Assembly (NCBI GenBank): GCA_013399305.1
Contig: VXAI01000083.1
Coordinates: forward strand, 1,267,840-1,331,839
DNA length: 64,000 nt
Direction: 5' to 3'
From: Rostratula benghalensis
Taxonomy: Eukaryota > Chordata > Aves > Charadriiformes > Rostratulidae
The notes under the pieces were generated by a model. The model was not told the origin of the DNA. It was given only the letters and a program-made list of their open reading frames with translations, and made no database searches. How positions within the stretch are numbered: the stretch's first letter is position 1; each line of letters begins with the position of its first letter. This document shows, in pieces, positions 13,721 to 24,272 of the stretch. Position numbers and translations under genes: made by a program.

Positions 13721-15120
13721 ACCCCATAAAGACCGGGAACATTTAGAAAGTGGAGTCACGATAACAACATTAAGTCTGTAAAAATAAATGCTCTGCTAGT
13801 GTCAGTTTGGGAAACAAAACACTTGAGAAAAAGCAGTAAAAAGAAAAAATCCCTGCACGCTACTCAACTGTCACATGTGAATCCAGAGAAACCTGAGCAT
13901 TGACTTAACCAAGCATGGCTAAAGCTGGAACAGTAGCAAGAAAAGAGATTGCAATTTTCTCAAAACTGTGAACAAAAGACCTGAATGCCTGCAGAAAGCA
14001 ATGAATCCTCTTCATTCACCAAAACCAACTAAGTGGTAACAAATTGTGAGTTTCCAGTTGGAGACAATTGGCCAGGAATAATTACGCAAGATGCTAAAGG
14101 CTGATTTAACTCTTTCTTCCACTCGTTTCTACGAGGCATCAGAAGGGAGAGCTGTAATAAGTGTTGCATGCTGGGTCCCACATCACGTTACAACCAATTT
14201 ACTTTCTCACAGAGAAGTTCATCCTGCTGAGAGAGCAGGTTTCCATAGATAAAAGATGGGATCTCAAAACAAATTAAGGCTACGTGAAGCATGCCTGCAT
14301 TTTACTGTAGTAAATTCTGCAGAGCTTGCTGGTTGGCAGGGGTAAGCTGTTATGACTTAAGCAGATACCAATCTGAGATATATGAAATAAATGAAAAAGC
14401 TGAAGTTACTTAACCAAGCTCAGTATCTCTTGTTACAAATCATTATACTAAAGCATTTGGGGGTATTCTACAAGTGTTTTCAGATACTGTTGGATTTCAC
14501 ATTTAAAATGTTACATTATCAGTTTCTAATAAACATTTAACAGGGAGCACAGAAAACAAGAGTTTTTTAAAGAACTGTATTTTCTGAGTCATTTTGTTTA
14601 CCGATTGTTTTGCATGCATCTGTTTGAAAGCACATTTTGTTTTGATCCATCCTTCTCAGCCTTGCAGACAGAAAGAAATGCTGAAATTATTTGCAAATGA
14701 GAATCATCATCTTTGGATTCAGAGACTGTGGAGCAGGCAGAACAAAAATTGCTAATCCTAACAAAAATTGCTCAACATAGGCATGTAATTAAATTTCTCA
14801 ATAAAAGGAAAAAATATATCTTACTATTTGAAACATGAGATACCTGAGCTTAAAATTGTGGCCAAAATCTAGATCAAGTCAGACCTCTAAATTATTTTCT
14901 GTATCATGGCATTAGCCTGGATTTAGAGCTGCAGCATTTCTGAAGACCTTGTTTTATTTCTTGTACTTTTTTCTTTCTCTTCCATAAGGGTAGCAACTGC
15001 CCTCCAAAATAACTCAGGCACATGCTTCTCTCTCAAACTCTAGTAGATTCTTTTGCTCTTTGATTTAGAGGCTAATTTTCAATCCATTATTGGTGCATTA
15101 TTACATTGGGTGTAACAACA

Positions 15121-15215
15121 TAGTAACTGGAAGATAATTATAATATAACAATAATTTTATAATAACAATTGTAATATATTAAGGCTATATAATTGTGTAA
15201 CTGTATTATAATTGC
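15121..15215. repeat. AT-rich low-complexity patch
   Basis: Almost entirely A and T, with repeated ataat/attata words partly in inverted arrangement (aattataata near the left end, tattataatt near the right end). It is not a clean microsatellite. It may be a degraded TA-rich simple repeat. Confidence 0.6.
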
Positions 15216-15778
15216 CAGTTAAAATGCCTGGATAGAAAAAAACCCTTGTTAAAGGATCAACCTGCAAATCCTACCTGCGCAACTGAAAGCCCAGTTCTTC
15301 CAAACCCCAGTTCTGACAGAATTAACTTTCTTATCATCCTGTGGTACATATGCAGGTGTTAGTCACACCTCAAATTCATATAGATGATTTATTAGGAGAT
15401 ATAACAATCTGTAGTTGCCAAGGGAGGGTAGTGAATTTACTTTTTCCTGATTATGGCCCATTCTTTAACAGCTCAGTAAATATTTTCCTTATCCCTTTAA
15501 TACACACTTGAAGGATAAATAACCCAAAGGAGGGAAATCAGTCAGACAAAAAAAAAAAAGGCTATGAATGTTTCCATCAGATTAAGTACATATTTTCGTA
15601 GCAAATAAAACAGACTGCAAGAATCACCAAAAGAAGAATGTACAAATTTGGAGATTTGGCTATTGGTCTGCTCACAACAAAGGGCAAGCAATCTCTAAGC
15701 AGTGTCTTCACTGGACTCCTGGATATATATGAGCACATTCTACATATGCAGGGTTATAAATAAAAGAAAAAAAAAGGA

Positions 15779-16100
15779 CAGAATCATAGAATTGCCTAGA
15801 TTGGAAGAGATTTCTTAGATCATCTAGTCAAACTGTCAACCTAACACTGACAAAAAAACATCACTAAACCATATCTCTAAGCGCTATGTCTTTTTAAATA
15901 CCACCAAGGATTGTGACTCAACCATTTCCCCGGGCAGGCCATTCCAACACTTAATAACCTTTTCAGTGTAAAGGTTTTTCCTAATATCCAATCTAAACCT
16001 CCCCTGACACAGCTTGAGGCCATTTTCTCTGGTCCCATCGCATGTTACTTGGGAGAAGGCACCAACCACCTCACTACAACGTCTTTTCAGGTGCACCCAT
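15779..16100 (-). mobile_element. CR1 LINE 3' UTR, degraded
   Basis: Reading the minus strand gives the 3' end of an avian CR1 element. It has the conserved stretch on the gain of a shortest 'group of six' type consensus: aggggaggtttagattgg, then a run about a fixed-size 'gtttagtgatg' block, then a gatgatcta / ttccaatctaggcaattc end and an attctatgattct octamer terminus at 15779-15800. CR1 copies are typically 5'-truncated and keep the 3' terminus, as here. Divergence is substantial (single-base changes and gaps throughout). By its word pattern it belongs with the CR1-F/Y-like 3' ends rather than the type at 18.4 and 46.1 kb. The assignment to CR1 is firm. The subfamily is from memory. Confidence 0.9.
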
Positions 16101-16990
16101 AGTTTCTGGCCCATCAATGACCCTTGCATTTCTGCTGCTAGTTACATCCTCTTCCCCCTTCAAATCTAGTTTAAAGCCCTTTTGATGAGCCCCACCAACT
16201 CCCACACAAAGATCCTTTTCCTGCTTTGAGACAGGCATACCCCATCTCTCTCCAGCAGACCTCATGTCATGTCCCATAATGTCCCATCCCATAATCAACA
16301 GAACCAAAGTTGTGCCACTGATACCAGTCTCAGAGCCAGGTATTGATCTGCTGGCTCTTCTTGTTGATTCCATCATCCTTCCTTGTCACTGGTATGACAA
16401 AGGAGAACATGACTTGCACTCCTGATACCTTCACCAGTCATCCCAAGGCCTGGAAGTCTCTCTTGATCACCCTTGACTTTCTTAACAGTTCATCTCTGCC
16501 TGCCTGAAAAGCTAGTAGTGAAGGTAATAGTCTGAAGGCCTTTGCAGGGAAGGAAGTTGGGTTTTTTATATCTTTAACCTGGGCCCCAGGGAGGCAGGTG
16601 ACATCCCTGAGTAGAGGGTCTGGTCTGTATATCAAGCATTTGCTTCCTTCAGGATGGAGCCACCTACAACAATGACCTGTCCTTTTTTATTTTTTTTTTT
16701 AACTGAAGATGTTTAGATGTGGGGTGTAGTTTGACTTAACCTTGGCAACACCACCCTGGACACTGAATCATCTTTCTTGTCATGATCAGGTGTCCCTTGC
16801 AAAGCCTCACACTTATTTTTTAAGGATACACGGGAAGGCAGGGGAGTTACTGGGGAGACATGCTTGCTTCGCTGGCCAGGAACACATTCCCAGAGCCCCC
16901 TATCCTCTCAGCTACCTTGTTCAGCCAGGCAGAGAGAGAATAGGGAATCCTCTGTACCATGTGGGCCTGGTTCAGGAGGGTAGGCTGTGA
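16101..16990 (-). pseudogene. CR1-type ORF1 remnant with SGNH esterase-like domain
   Basis: On the minus strand, an open segment at 16635-16438 begins MIYRPDPLLRDVTCLPGA and continues to a KRDFQALG block. Both match the ORF1 esterase-like (SGNH hydrolase) region that CR1-clade LINEs are known to carry. Further downstream, at about 16246-16190, another frame reads DGVCLSQSRKRIF, corresponding to the family's DG-hydrophobic-HL block near the C terminus. The His expected there is Cys, and stops and frame changes lie between the segments, so the gene is dead. It sits directly upstream, in element order, of the CR1 3' UTR at 15779-16100, with ORF2 missing. The part at 16690-16990 appears to continue the same repeat with weaker support. 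Alternative: two separate insertions lying next to each other. Confidence 0.65.
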
Positions 16991-16996
16991 CTCCAG

Positions 16997-17540
16997 TGCT
17001 GTGGAGGATTCATAGAATCATCTAGGTTGGAAGGGACCTTTAAGATCATCTAGTCCAACCGTCAACTTAACTCTGACAAAAATCTATCACTAAACCACGT
17101 TCCCAAGCACCATGTCAGCCTGTCTTTTGAATACCTCCACAGATGGTGCCTCAACCATGTCCCTGGGCAGTTCGTTCCAATGCTTGATAACCCTTTCCAT
17201 GTAAAAATTTTTCCTAAATCTAATCTGAACCTCCCCTGGCACAACTTGAAGCCTTTTCCTCTTGTCCTATCACTTGTGACTTAGGAGAAGAGACAAATCC
17301 CTGCCTCTCTACAACCTCCTTTCAGGTATTTGTCGAGAGCAATAAGGTCTCCCCTCAGCCTCTTTTTTTTAGGCTGAACAACTCCAGCTCCCTCAGCCTC
17401 TCCTCAGAAGACTTATTCTCCAGACCCCTCACCAGCTTTGGTACCCTTCTCTGGACCCTTTCCAGCACCTTAATGTCTTTTTTTGCGGTAAAGGGCCCAA
17501 AACTGTACACAGTACTTGCAGCGCACTTCCCCAACCAGAG
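16997..17540 (-). mobile_element. CR1 LINE fragment: ORF2 C-terminus plus 3' UTR
   Basis: The minus strand from about 17540 to 17345 encodes the end of CR1 ORF2, visible as [12 protein letters not shown] and [20 protein letters not shown]. It is followed by the 3' UTR and ends at 16997 in the usual gatgatcttaaaggtccc / tccaacctagatgattc terminus. A T run interrupts the frame at the leucine-rich tail, so it is inactive. The element is 5'-truncated inside ORF2, with similarity fading near 17540. Its 3' end abuts the ORF1-type remnant to the left almost exactly, which suggests insertion of one CR1 into or next to another. Confidence 0.93.
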
Positions 17541-17940
17541 GTTCGGCTGGGGACCTGCCTGCTGTAGAGCATGGGGAGGCCAAGGCTTTTCACCAGGTGG
17601 GTACCATTGCTCCCTGGGCAAGCTGGTACAGCACCCTTCTGCCGTGCCACCTTCTGTTTGCCCACCCTGGCTGCTCCATCCCCAGGGCCACCTTTTGGGG
17701 AGCCCTTGGTAGCAGGGAGCTGCTACCGCAAGACTCGTGTCCTCAGCTGTCCTCATGCAAGCTGCCAGCTCCCATGCGCTGCCTGCACTCTGCCACCTTT
17801 CTCTGACACAGGAAAGCTCAGGAAAAGATGCCCCTTTGGGTTTGTTTGGGTTTTTTGTTTGTTTGGGTTTTTTTGCCACGAACACCACCCCCCTCCCCCA
17901 GACAGCTCCAGAGCTGTCCCTCTGCAGGGGTAGGTTTGCC
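17541..17940. other. GC-rich segment of uncertain origin
   Basis: GC-rich compared with the surroundings and free of stops over a long stretch on the minus strand (it forms the first two-thirds of a 195-codon frame running into the CR1 ORF2 tail). No domain is recognisable. It includes T/G-rich simple sequence at 17837-17875. It could be the 5' continuation of the CR1 ORF1-type repeat seen at 16101-16990, split by the 16997-17540 copy, or an unrelated repeat. I could not decide. Confidence 0.35.
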
Positions 17941-18417
17941 ATTATTTTAGGTAAGATAAAGTGGAACCCACCTTTGGTATTTATGTGGTCTCATTATTTT
18001 TGAACTTTTAACATTTTTTGTGACAGTGTCTCTGTGAGACCTGGGAGCAACTGACACACATGCAGGGAAGCAAAGGCCAGCTCATCTTGCCCACAGGAAC
18101 ATGTCGACAACCATGGGTTGAGAGAAAGAGCTGGGAACACTCCGCTGAAGGATCCATTGACCAAGGAGAAGCATTTTCTTGCCCCATCTTGGGAAACAGC
18201 CTGTCAGACATGTCCTCTCCTCTTTTTTTTTTTTTTTTTCCTAAGACATATTTCTACCCTTTGCACACCCCACACACTTTCTACCGACTATTCCAACTTG
18301 CCCCATTTCAGTAATTTTGTTTATTAGTAGGGATTAGTAACAATAAAACTAGTTCTGGACCAATATTTTTGTTGAGCTTAACCAATTCTGAATCCTTCCT
18401 ACACAATTCTCTTTGAA
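17941..18417. other. spacer between CR1 copies
   Basis: No gene or recognised repeat body. It contains a 17-T run at 18223-18239 and otherwise unique-looking sequence between the minus-strand and plus-strand CR1 copies. Confidence 0.5.
18223..18239. repeat. poly-T run (17)
   Basis: Uninterrupted run of 17 T between two oppositely oriented CR1 copies. Simple repeat. Confidence 0.9.
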
Positions 18418-18419
18418 AC

Positions 18420-19090
18420 GGATTGAGAGCACCCCCAAGAAGGACTTGGGAGTGTTGGTTGATGAGAAGCTCAACATGACCCAGCAATGTGCGCTTGCAG
18501 CCTAGAAAGCCAACTGCATCCTGGGCTGCATCAAAAGAAGTGTCGCCCATAGGGTGAGGGAGGCAATTCTCCCCCCTCTGCTCTTGTGAGACCCCACCTG
18601 AAGTATTTCATCCATCTCTGGGGCTGCTAATATAAGAATGTTGGAGTAATTCCAAAGAAGGCCACAAAGAGCATCAGAGGGATGGAGCATCTCTTCCATA
18701 AGGACAAAGAGAGCTGGGGTTGTTCAGCCTAGAGAAGAGAAGTCTACCGGGAGATCCTAGAGCCCCTTCCAGTGCCTAAAGGGGCTACAGGAAAGATAGG
18801 GAGGGACTCTTTATCAGTAAGTGAAGTGATTGCACAAGAGGTAACAGTTTTAAACTAGAAGAGGGTAGAGTTAGATTAGACATTAGGAAGAAATTCTTTC
18901 CTGTGAGTGTGGTGAGACACTGACACAGTTTACCCAGAGAAATTATGGATGCCCCATCCCTGGAGGTGTTCAAGGCCAGTTTGGATGGGGCTTTTTAAAA
19001 ACCTGGTCTATTGGGAGTTGTCCCTGCCCAGGGCAGGGGAGCTGATCTTTGAAGTACTTTCCAACCCAGACCATTCTACAATTCTAGGAA
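18420..19090 (+). mobile_element. CR1 LINE fragment: ORF2 C-terminus plus 3' UTR
   Basis: Plus-strand CR1 copy. It starts in ORF2 at the aaggacttgggagtgttggt / gatgagaagctcaacatg block (the 'DLGVLVDEKLNM' region). It continues through the ggttgttcagcctagagaag block, then the 3' UTR (tggatgccccatccctggag, gtgtccctgcccagggc-like), and ends near 19090 in tttccaaccca and attctacaattcta. Many substitutions and small gaps break the frame, so it is an old dead copy. The 3' end is of the common 'ggatggggcttt' type, different from the two minus-strand copies just upstream, so it is a separate insertion from a different subfamily. Confidence 0.95.
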
Positions 19091-19329
19091 TCTCACCACA
19101 AATGTCAAACTTGCCTTCTTTATGTGCCACCTGGATCAGCACACCTGCTCTCTCAACCTCTTCACAGTTGTTATCCAAGTCCAACATCTTTTGAAGCCAA
19201 TAACATTTTGGTATAAGATGTAAATTTGATGCAGATATTGGCATCATCTTTCTTTTTATTATTAAAAATAAGAACCGACTTCTACCTTCATATGAACTGT
19301 TTAAAAAGAACATGGCAGGGAGTTTTGGA

Positions 19330-19800
19330 TTCCATATTCATGCCACCAAAGCCATAGGATGCTTGGTGCAACACCAGGAACAAAGAGCCCAAACAAATCA
19401 CCTGCTTGGTTGCAATCTCCATCAGAACTTTATTTTATCAGAGCGTAAGAGCATTTTATAACATCCCAAAATGTTATATATGGACACAAGCAAATATAAT
19501 CCTAAAAAAACTCGCATCAAACCCTCTGTCAGCCTCCACATGTAGTAACATCATGCTTAAAAGAGCAGCTCAGGTGTAAACAATAGTTCTTGACCCTTGG
19601 GTCTAAGCTGACGAGCAATATCAACCTACCAATCACTTGGAATTGTCATCTTCTACTTACATATTGCCATAAACCCCCATGAATTCAACGCAACCGTGCT
19701 GCTGGGAATGTGGATCTGAAGTAACCGCAGCCCCAAACCTGACCCAATCCTCAGCTGCCAGCCTGCTCGCTCAGTCCTTTTGGCCCACTCGCCCAAGATA
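19330..19800 (-). mobile_element. possible solo LTR remnant (weak)
   Basis: Read on the minus strand, the segment has a TATA-like ccatatataacat box (about 19475-19487). A gataaaataaagtt polyadenylation-type signal (about 19425-19438) follows roughly 45 bases downstream, the spacing seen in retroviral LTRs. CpG-containing words further upstream are unlike the local background. No TG...CA ends, primer-binding site or coding region could be fixed. It may be an old avian endogenous-retrovirus solo LTR, or unique sequence that happens to hold these signals. Confidence 0.2.
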
Positions 19801-20610
19801 ATCTTATTTAAATAGACCATTGTAGAGGGTTAACATAGCTCTTGTTACCTTCTGTGGGAATTTCAGCCCCAAAGTGTTTATGAGCTTAAAAACAGAAGGC
19901 AAACAAGCCTAACATTCAAAACAGAGCTTGTAGCAGACAGCGGGATTTACCATGGGTATTAAGAAGATTGCGATGTGCATATGCTAACACCGTGGCATGC
20001 AGCGAGCGTGCAGCCCCTCTGTTCCCATTGTGGCTACATCTAACCCTGCAGCATCGCAGAAGTAGAAACTGCATCCCTCCCTTTTGTTTTTTTTTTTAGC
20101 GGCCACCATGCAAGAGGAATTGCAAGTTACTAAAATGTACACGCGCATATGTCTTTTTTTCTATATTAGGTTGACATCTCAGTGTCAGAAATAAACCTCC
20201 CCGCTCCCCAGATGCTACACCCGCTCCCGCAGCACACACTGCAGAGGGGGAAGGTGGCAGAGAGCCAGCTGGATCTCTCAACCTGACAACATATTTTTGC
20301 AGATTATGCAAAACCAGCAACATTTAACTTTAGAGGAACATCACAGCTGTTACCCTTACCCTGTCAATCCCAGTCTCAAACTCGCAACAGGTTTCATACA
20401 GGAAGGGCCTAAAGTGCTCCAAAAGTGGTGCATTCTACACCCACAGCCACATACAAGCGATGTGAGAAGTTTAACAGCAACCCTTCAAGGACAGCACCAA
20501 CTCTGCCAGCCAACAAAGATATCACAGGCTGCCAGTGAAGTGACCAGCACGAAAAACTGATTTTTGTCATCACATTAGGTGCCTGTGCCAGATTTGCTTC
20601 TTGATACATT

Positions 20611-20624
20611 ATATATATATATTT
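20611..20624. repeat. short TA microsatellite
   Basis: About seven TA units followed by A-rich sequence. Simple repeat. Confidence 0.8.
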
Positions 20625-22399
20625 TAAAAAAAGCCAGTATCAGACAAGCTTCATTCATTCATACTTGTGCAAAGGGATCACTCAAAGCCCAGAAGACTCC
20701 TGCTTTGACCCAGAGGCTGAAGTCAAGGAGTCCTTTGACCACAGAGGTACCCCCCTCCACCCCCAGCTCTGGCCAAGCCAAGCAAAGTTTCCAAAGACCA
20801 CATGACCTTTATGGGAAGAGAAACCAGACTGAAAAGCCTATTAACAGAGGCAAGGAGACTTGATGATGCACACTTAAGAGGATATTTTCATTTTAAAACA
20901 GACGGGAGCATTGCACTTGGTAGTGCACAAGGTCATCCGTAACATGCAGACTCTTTGCTTCATGGCTCATTTTGGACCAAGTGTCTTCACATGGTGCTGA
21001 AACCAGATTTTTGCCCATCAGCAGGAGGCTAATCTGCTTATTAATGCATTACTCTTAACAGCAGTACATAATGATTTTTCTAACATATTTCTAAATACCC
21101 ATATGGGAAAAATTACTTGTGAAAAACCTGAATATTAAGCCCATAAATAAAATTAAACATGACATTTTATTGCAGAATAAACCAAATGGAGGTGACACTG
21201 AATGTACGCAAAGGTGCGTTTGATGGAAACAAGGATACAGTATAACAAGCAGCATTGTAAGTATAAGTATTATGTATAAGTATATCCAAACATCCTTTAA
21301 AATAAAAAAGCAAAAAAGTTGCTGACCCTGGTGAACTCAGTTCCTACAGAAACTTTCACTCAGTATAAAGCCTGAAGACCTTCCCAGACAGGAAGAACAC
21401 AATACAGAAAATCATGTAAAAAATGTAGATAGAAGTTAGGTCAAACCCTCAGTTTGCTTAAGTGTAAGCCTGTCATCTCACCTCAGTGTAGCTGCATGCC
21501 ATGATTTTATTTACACAAATCTGCGCAGAGAAAAGTGGGGCCATGGTCCTTATACTTAACTCAGGGTCTCCAGGTCTCCAGCAGTTCTTGCTGACACGGC
21601 TGAGCCTCCATGACTCTCATTGATTATTTTTATTGTCCATTAACGTCATTTCTAGCTTTCTGAAACAAGCTGTGATGGGGTCCCAGGTTCATGGCATGTT
21701 ACACCATACAGTGCCCAGCTGTCAGGAGGGACAAGATCATCGGAAGAGAGAGGACAGTATAGCTAAAACTATTAAACCACAGCAAATCTTCATTGATCTT
21801 CTCTCCTTTTTTTTTTCTTTACATTCTACCAAGAAGCTTGTGAAAAAATAAGAGCTATTGAAATACTGGAAAAAGCTTGAAGCTTCATGGCAGAACTTTC
21901 ATTGAATTATGAAACAAGAAGGACAATCACAGCCTCTTGTGTAAGTCTAGAAAAACCTGTGGTCACTCCAAAGCATTTGAATGATGTTTATATCTCTATA
22001 TAATATCTCTAATAAGAAGTTTATTCTATGGCTGATTGTTAGTGGCAGCCAGTAGATAAAGGTTGGTATGGAGTGACTGCTGATAAATCAGAATAACATT
22101 ATAAGAAAAGCAAGTGACCATGGATGATGCCTGGTCACATCAGGCACGCAGCACAAGGTTGTACTTATGGGAAAATCCACATCATCCTGTAGGTAACTTT
22201 TAATTACTGTTTAGGTTTGGTTGTATTACTAATGACATGCCTAGGATTTGTTTGGTGGGTGCTACAAAGAGACAGAGCTGTATTTGTTCATTCATTTCAG
22301 ATAAATTTGTCATTCAACAAAATACATCAAACCCATTCAGTGGAAGCAGGGTATTCTCCAACACCAGGAATGTAATAGTTAAACTCCAGCACTTCTTCA

Positions 22400-22660
22400 A
22401 AGGTATTTGAACAGAGCAGACGTAGTTGCTGCGAAATGGAGCAGTACACAGGAGGAAGGGGGAGCCTGCACAAATGTTTGGTTTCACTTGCAGATTTGCG
22501 GGATTATTGATGTCCTCAGCTCCCGTGTACTCCAGGCAGAGGGCTGCCAGCAGCCATGTTTGATGGGCAAGGGGAGTAATGAATTTCTTATCAGAGGGAG
22601 ACGTTATTTCTCGGATCTAATCTTCACTGATATTGGCAAAGAATTTTCATAGCCTCTTCA
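22400..22660. promoter_or_regulatory. possible conserved non-coding block (weak)
   Basis: Non-repetitive segment with more CpG than its neighbours (acgtagttgctgcg, tttgcgggatta, agacgttatttctcgg). It also holds a ggattattgatg motif near 22500. An 81-codon frame (22407-22652) spans it but has no recognisable domain. Regulatory function is an inference from texture. Confidence 0.2.
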
Positions 22661-23168
22661 TCTACTCATATTGAAGTCATAGTTTTAAAATAATACAGAA
22701 AGAATTATTTTTATTAGAAGCTGTGAGGCAGGGTGTCTGCTCCAGTTTGCCTTGTGATGGACACCCAGGAAAGATGGAGTTCAGAGCCAAACCTCAGCAA
22801 AGACATCCCATGCAGATGATGTCAAATACCTACTATGCGGCACAGAAAGTCACAAGGCTAGAAATCTTGTGCTAAATAAATATGTCATCTCAACAGCAGC
22901 GAGCATGAAACACTATCCTGACTACTGCACACTTCCTAATACATGTCAAGGTGTGTAGGAGGTCTCAGTGCAATAATTTTCAAAGTGCTGTGTAGAGCCG
23001 ATATCAAGTGCATTTTTCAGGAGAAGAATCTCCCGCCTTTTTTTGTCAAAACACAGCCAGGACTGAAACACCCTGCAAGGGGATTTGAAGGGTTAAATAC
23101 TTGTTTCTGCTCAAAAGTGTTGCAAAAGTGTTTGAAGGGACTGTTGCAGGAAAGAAATGCAGGTGGTC

Positions 23169-23192
23169 TTTTTTTTTTTTTTTTTTTTTTTT
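23169..23192. repeat. poly-T run (24)
   Basis: Uninterrupted run of 24 T, one of the longest homopolymers in the window. A 3' A-tail of a minus-strand retroposed copy would look like this, but no such copy is recognised downstream of it. Confidence 0.9.
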
Positions 23193-24254
23193 ATTGAGAG
23201 TTGTTAAAACTAAAAATTCCCATATACTCTCACTTCCCTTTAGAGGTCTACTGGGGTTGGCTTATTCCTCTGCTTTGATATGCAAATGGGCAGCTTGCTT
23301 TCCTGCAGGGGACACTGGACAGCATCCAAAGAACACAGAAGAGATGTCCTGTCAGGAGAGCAGCCCAGCCACCTCGAACAGTCCTTGGGCAGCACCGAAA
23401 GCCAAGCTTGTGTTTTGGCTTAAAAATAAAATACCTTTGTTAATAGTTTTTCCTTCCAATATAAATGTTTATATATTTACCCTGCTAGTCATCTCTGCTG
23501 GCCAATAGCAAGAAAACAACAGTTTAGCTGTTCCTTTTAGATCAGTGCATTGCTAAACTTGTATTCCTCTTTTGAGGACACTGTTTATGCTGCCCTTCAT
23601 TTATGTTATAGAATATAGGTTATTTAAGTAGCATTTAAACGATTCATCTGTAATGAACAGCTATATTTTTAGAAATGTCATAAATTTACTTCTACTGGTC
23701 AGATTTTTCATTATTTGTCTATCTGACCCATTTTGTGGTGAAGATGCAAGGGAATGTGCATGTTATTTTCCATTTCCTGGTCTCTTTAAGTTCCACTCTT
23801 TCTCACTTTCTTGTTTTTCTGCCTTTTCTTTTCACTGACATAATGGAGTATCTATAAAAAAAGATTAAATGGTACCATAAAGTTTTATTAATGCCTTACA
23901 TCATTGATATCTTCTCTGTATTGATAGTTTCACGTCCATTATTGCTACTTAGGCATTTAATTAGTGATTCATACAGTATGTTGTAAACTACAGTATTAGC
24001 GTTAACCATCTATATAAAAGGCCCCATTATGTAAAAACTCTTCCCAATATCATAATTGGAGTATAGTTATCCACTTTAACTGACTTGAATTAGATTATTA
24101 TAGATTAATTTATAAAAAGTTACTTGTAAAGGACATTGAAGATCATGGAATATTAAGAGAGGAACTTCATTACAATAAAATGGACTTCAAGAACAATGGC
24201 ACTGTCTGGGTTTTATATGAAACCAATATTCTTACTGGATTCAATATTAATTAC

Positions 24255-24272
24255 AATTCAATTAATTGAATT
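24255..24272. repeat. 18-bp perfect AT palindrome
   Basis: The sequence aattcaattaattgaatt equals its own reverse complement. It lies in a longer AT-rich tract (about 24230-24300) with further aatta/taatt words. It contains overlapping TAATT/AATTA homeodomain-type cores. Chance in AT-rich DNA is a sufficient explanation. Confidence 0.9.

Larger units (their letters stand above)
10031..15778. other. gene-free stretch before the CR1 cluster
   Basis: No gene, RNA gene or recognised transposon. A moderately GC-richer patch near 10980-11260 has no recognisable coding content. Possible conserved blocks are listed separately at 10760-10960 and 13420-13720. An AT-only low-complexity patch lies at 15121-15215, and a short A run sits near 15548. 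Confidence 0.6.

Noticed and set aside
14736..14775. Repeated aacaaaaattgct word as a tandem repeat
   Set aside because: Two short copies only, too weak to separate from chance in AT-rich sequence.
17355..17942. 195-codon minus-strand frame as a host gene
   Set aside because: Its C-terminal third is CR1 ORF2 and the rest is a GC-rich segment of uncertain origin, so it is not a host protein.
18019..18210. Segment starting tgtgaca and ending gtcagaca as a possible LTR
   Set aside because: No polyadenylation signal, TATA box or target duplication could be seen; the ends are probably coincidental.
23101..23508. 135-codon frame through the 24-T tract
   Set aside because: It contains a poly-Phe run from the homopolymer and has no domain.
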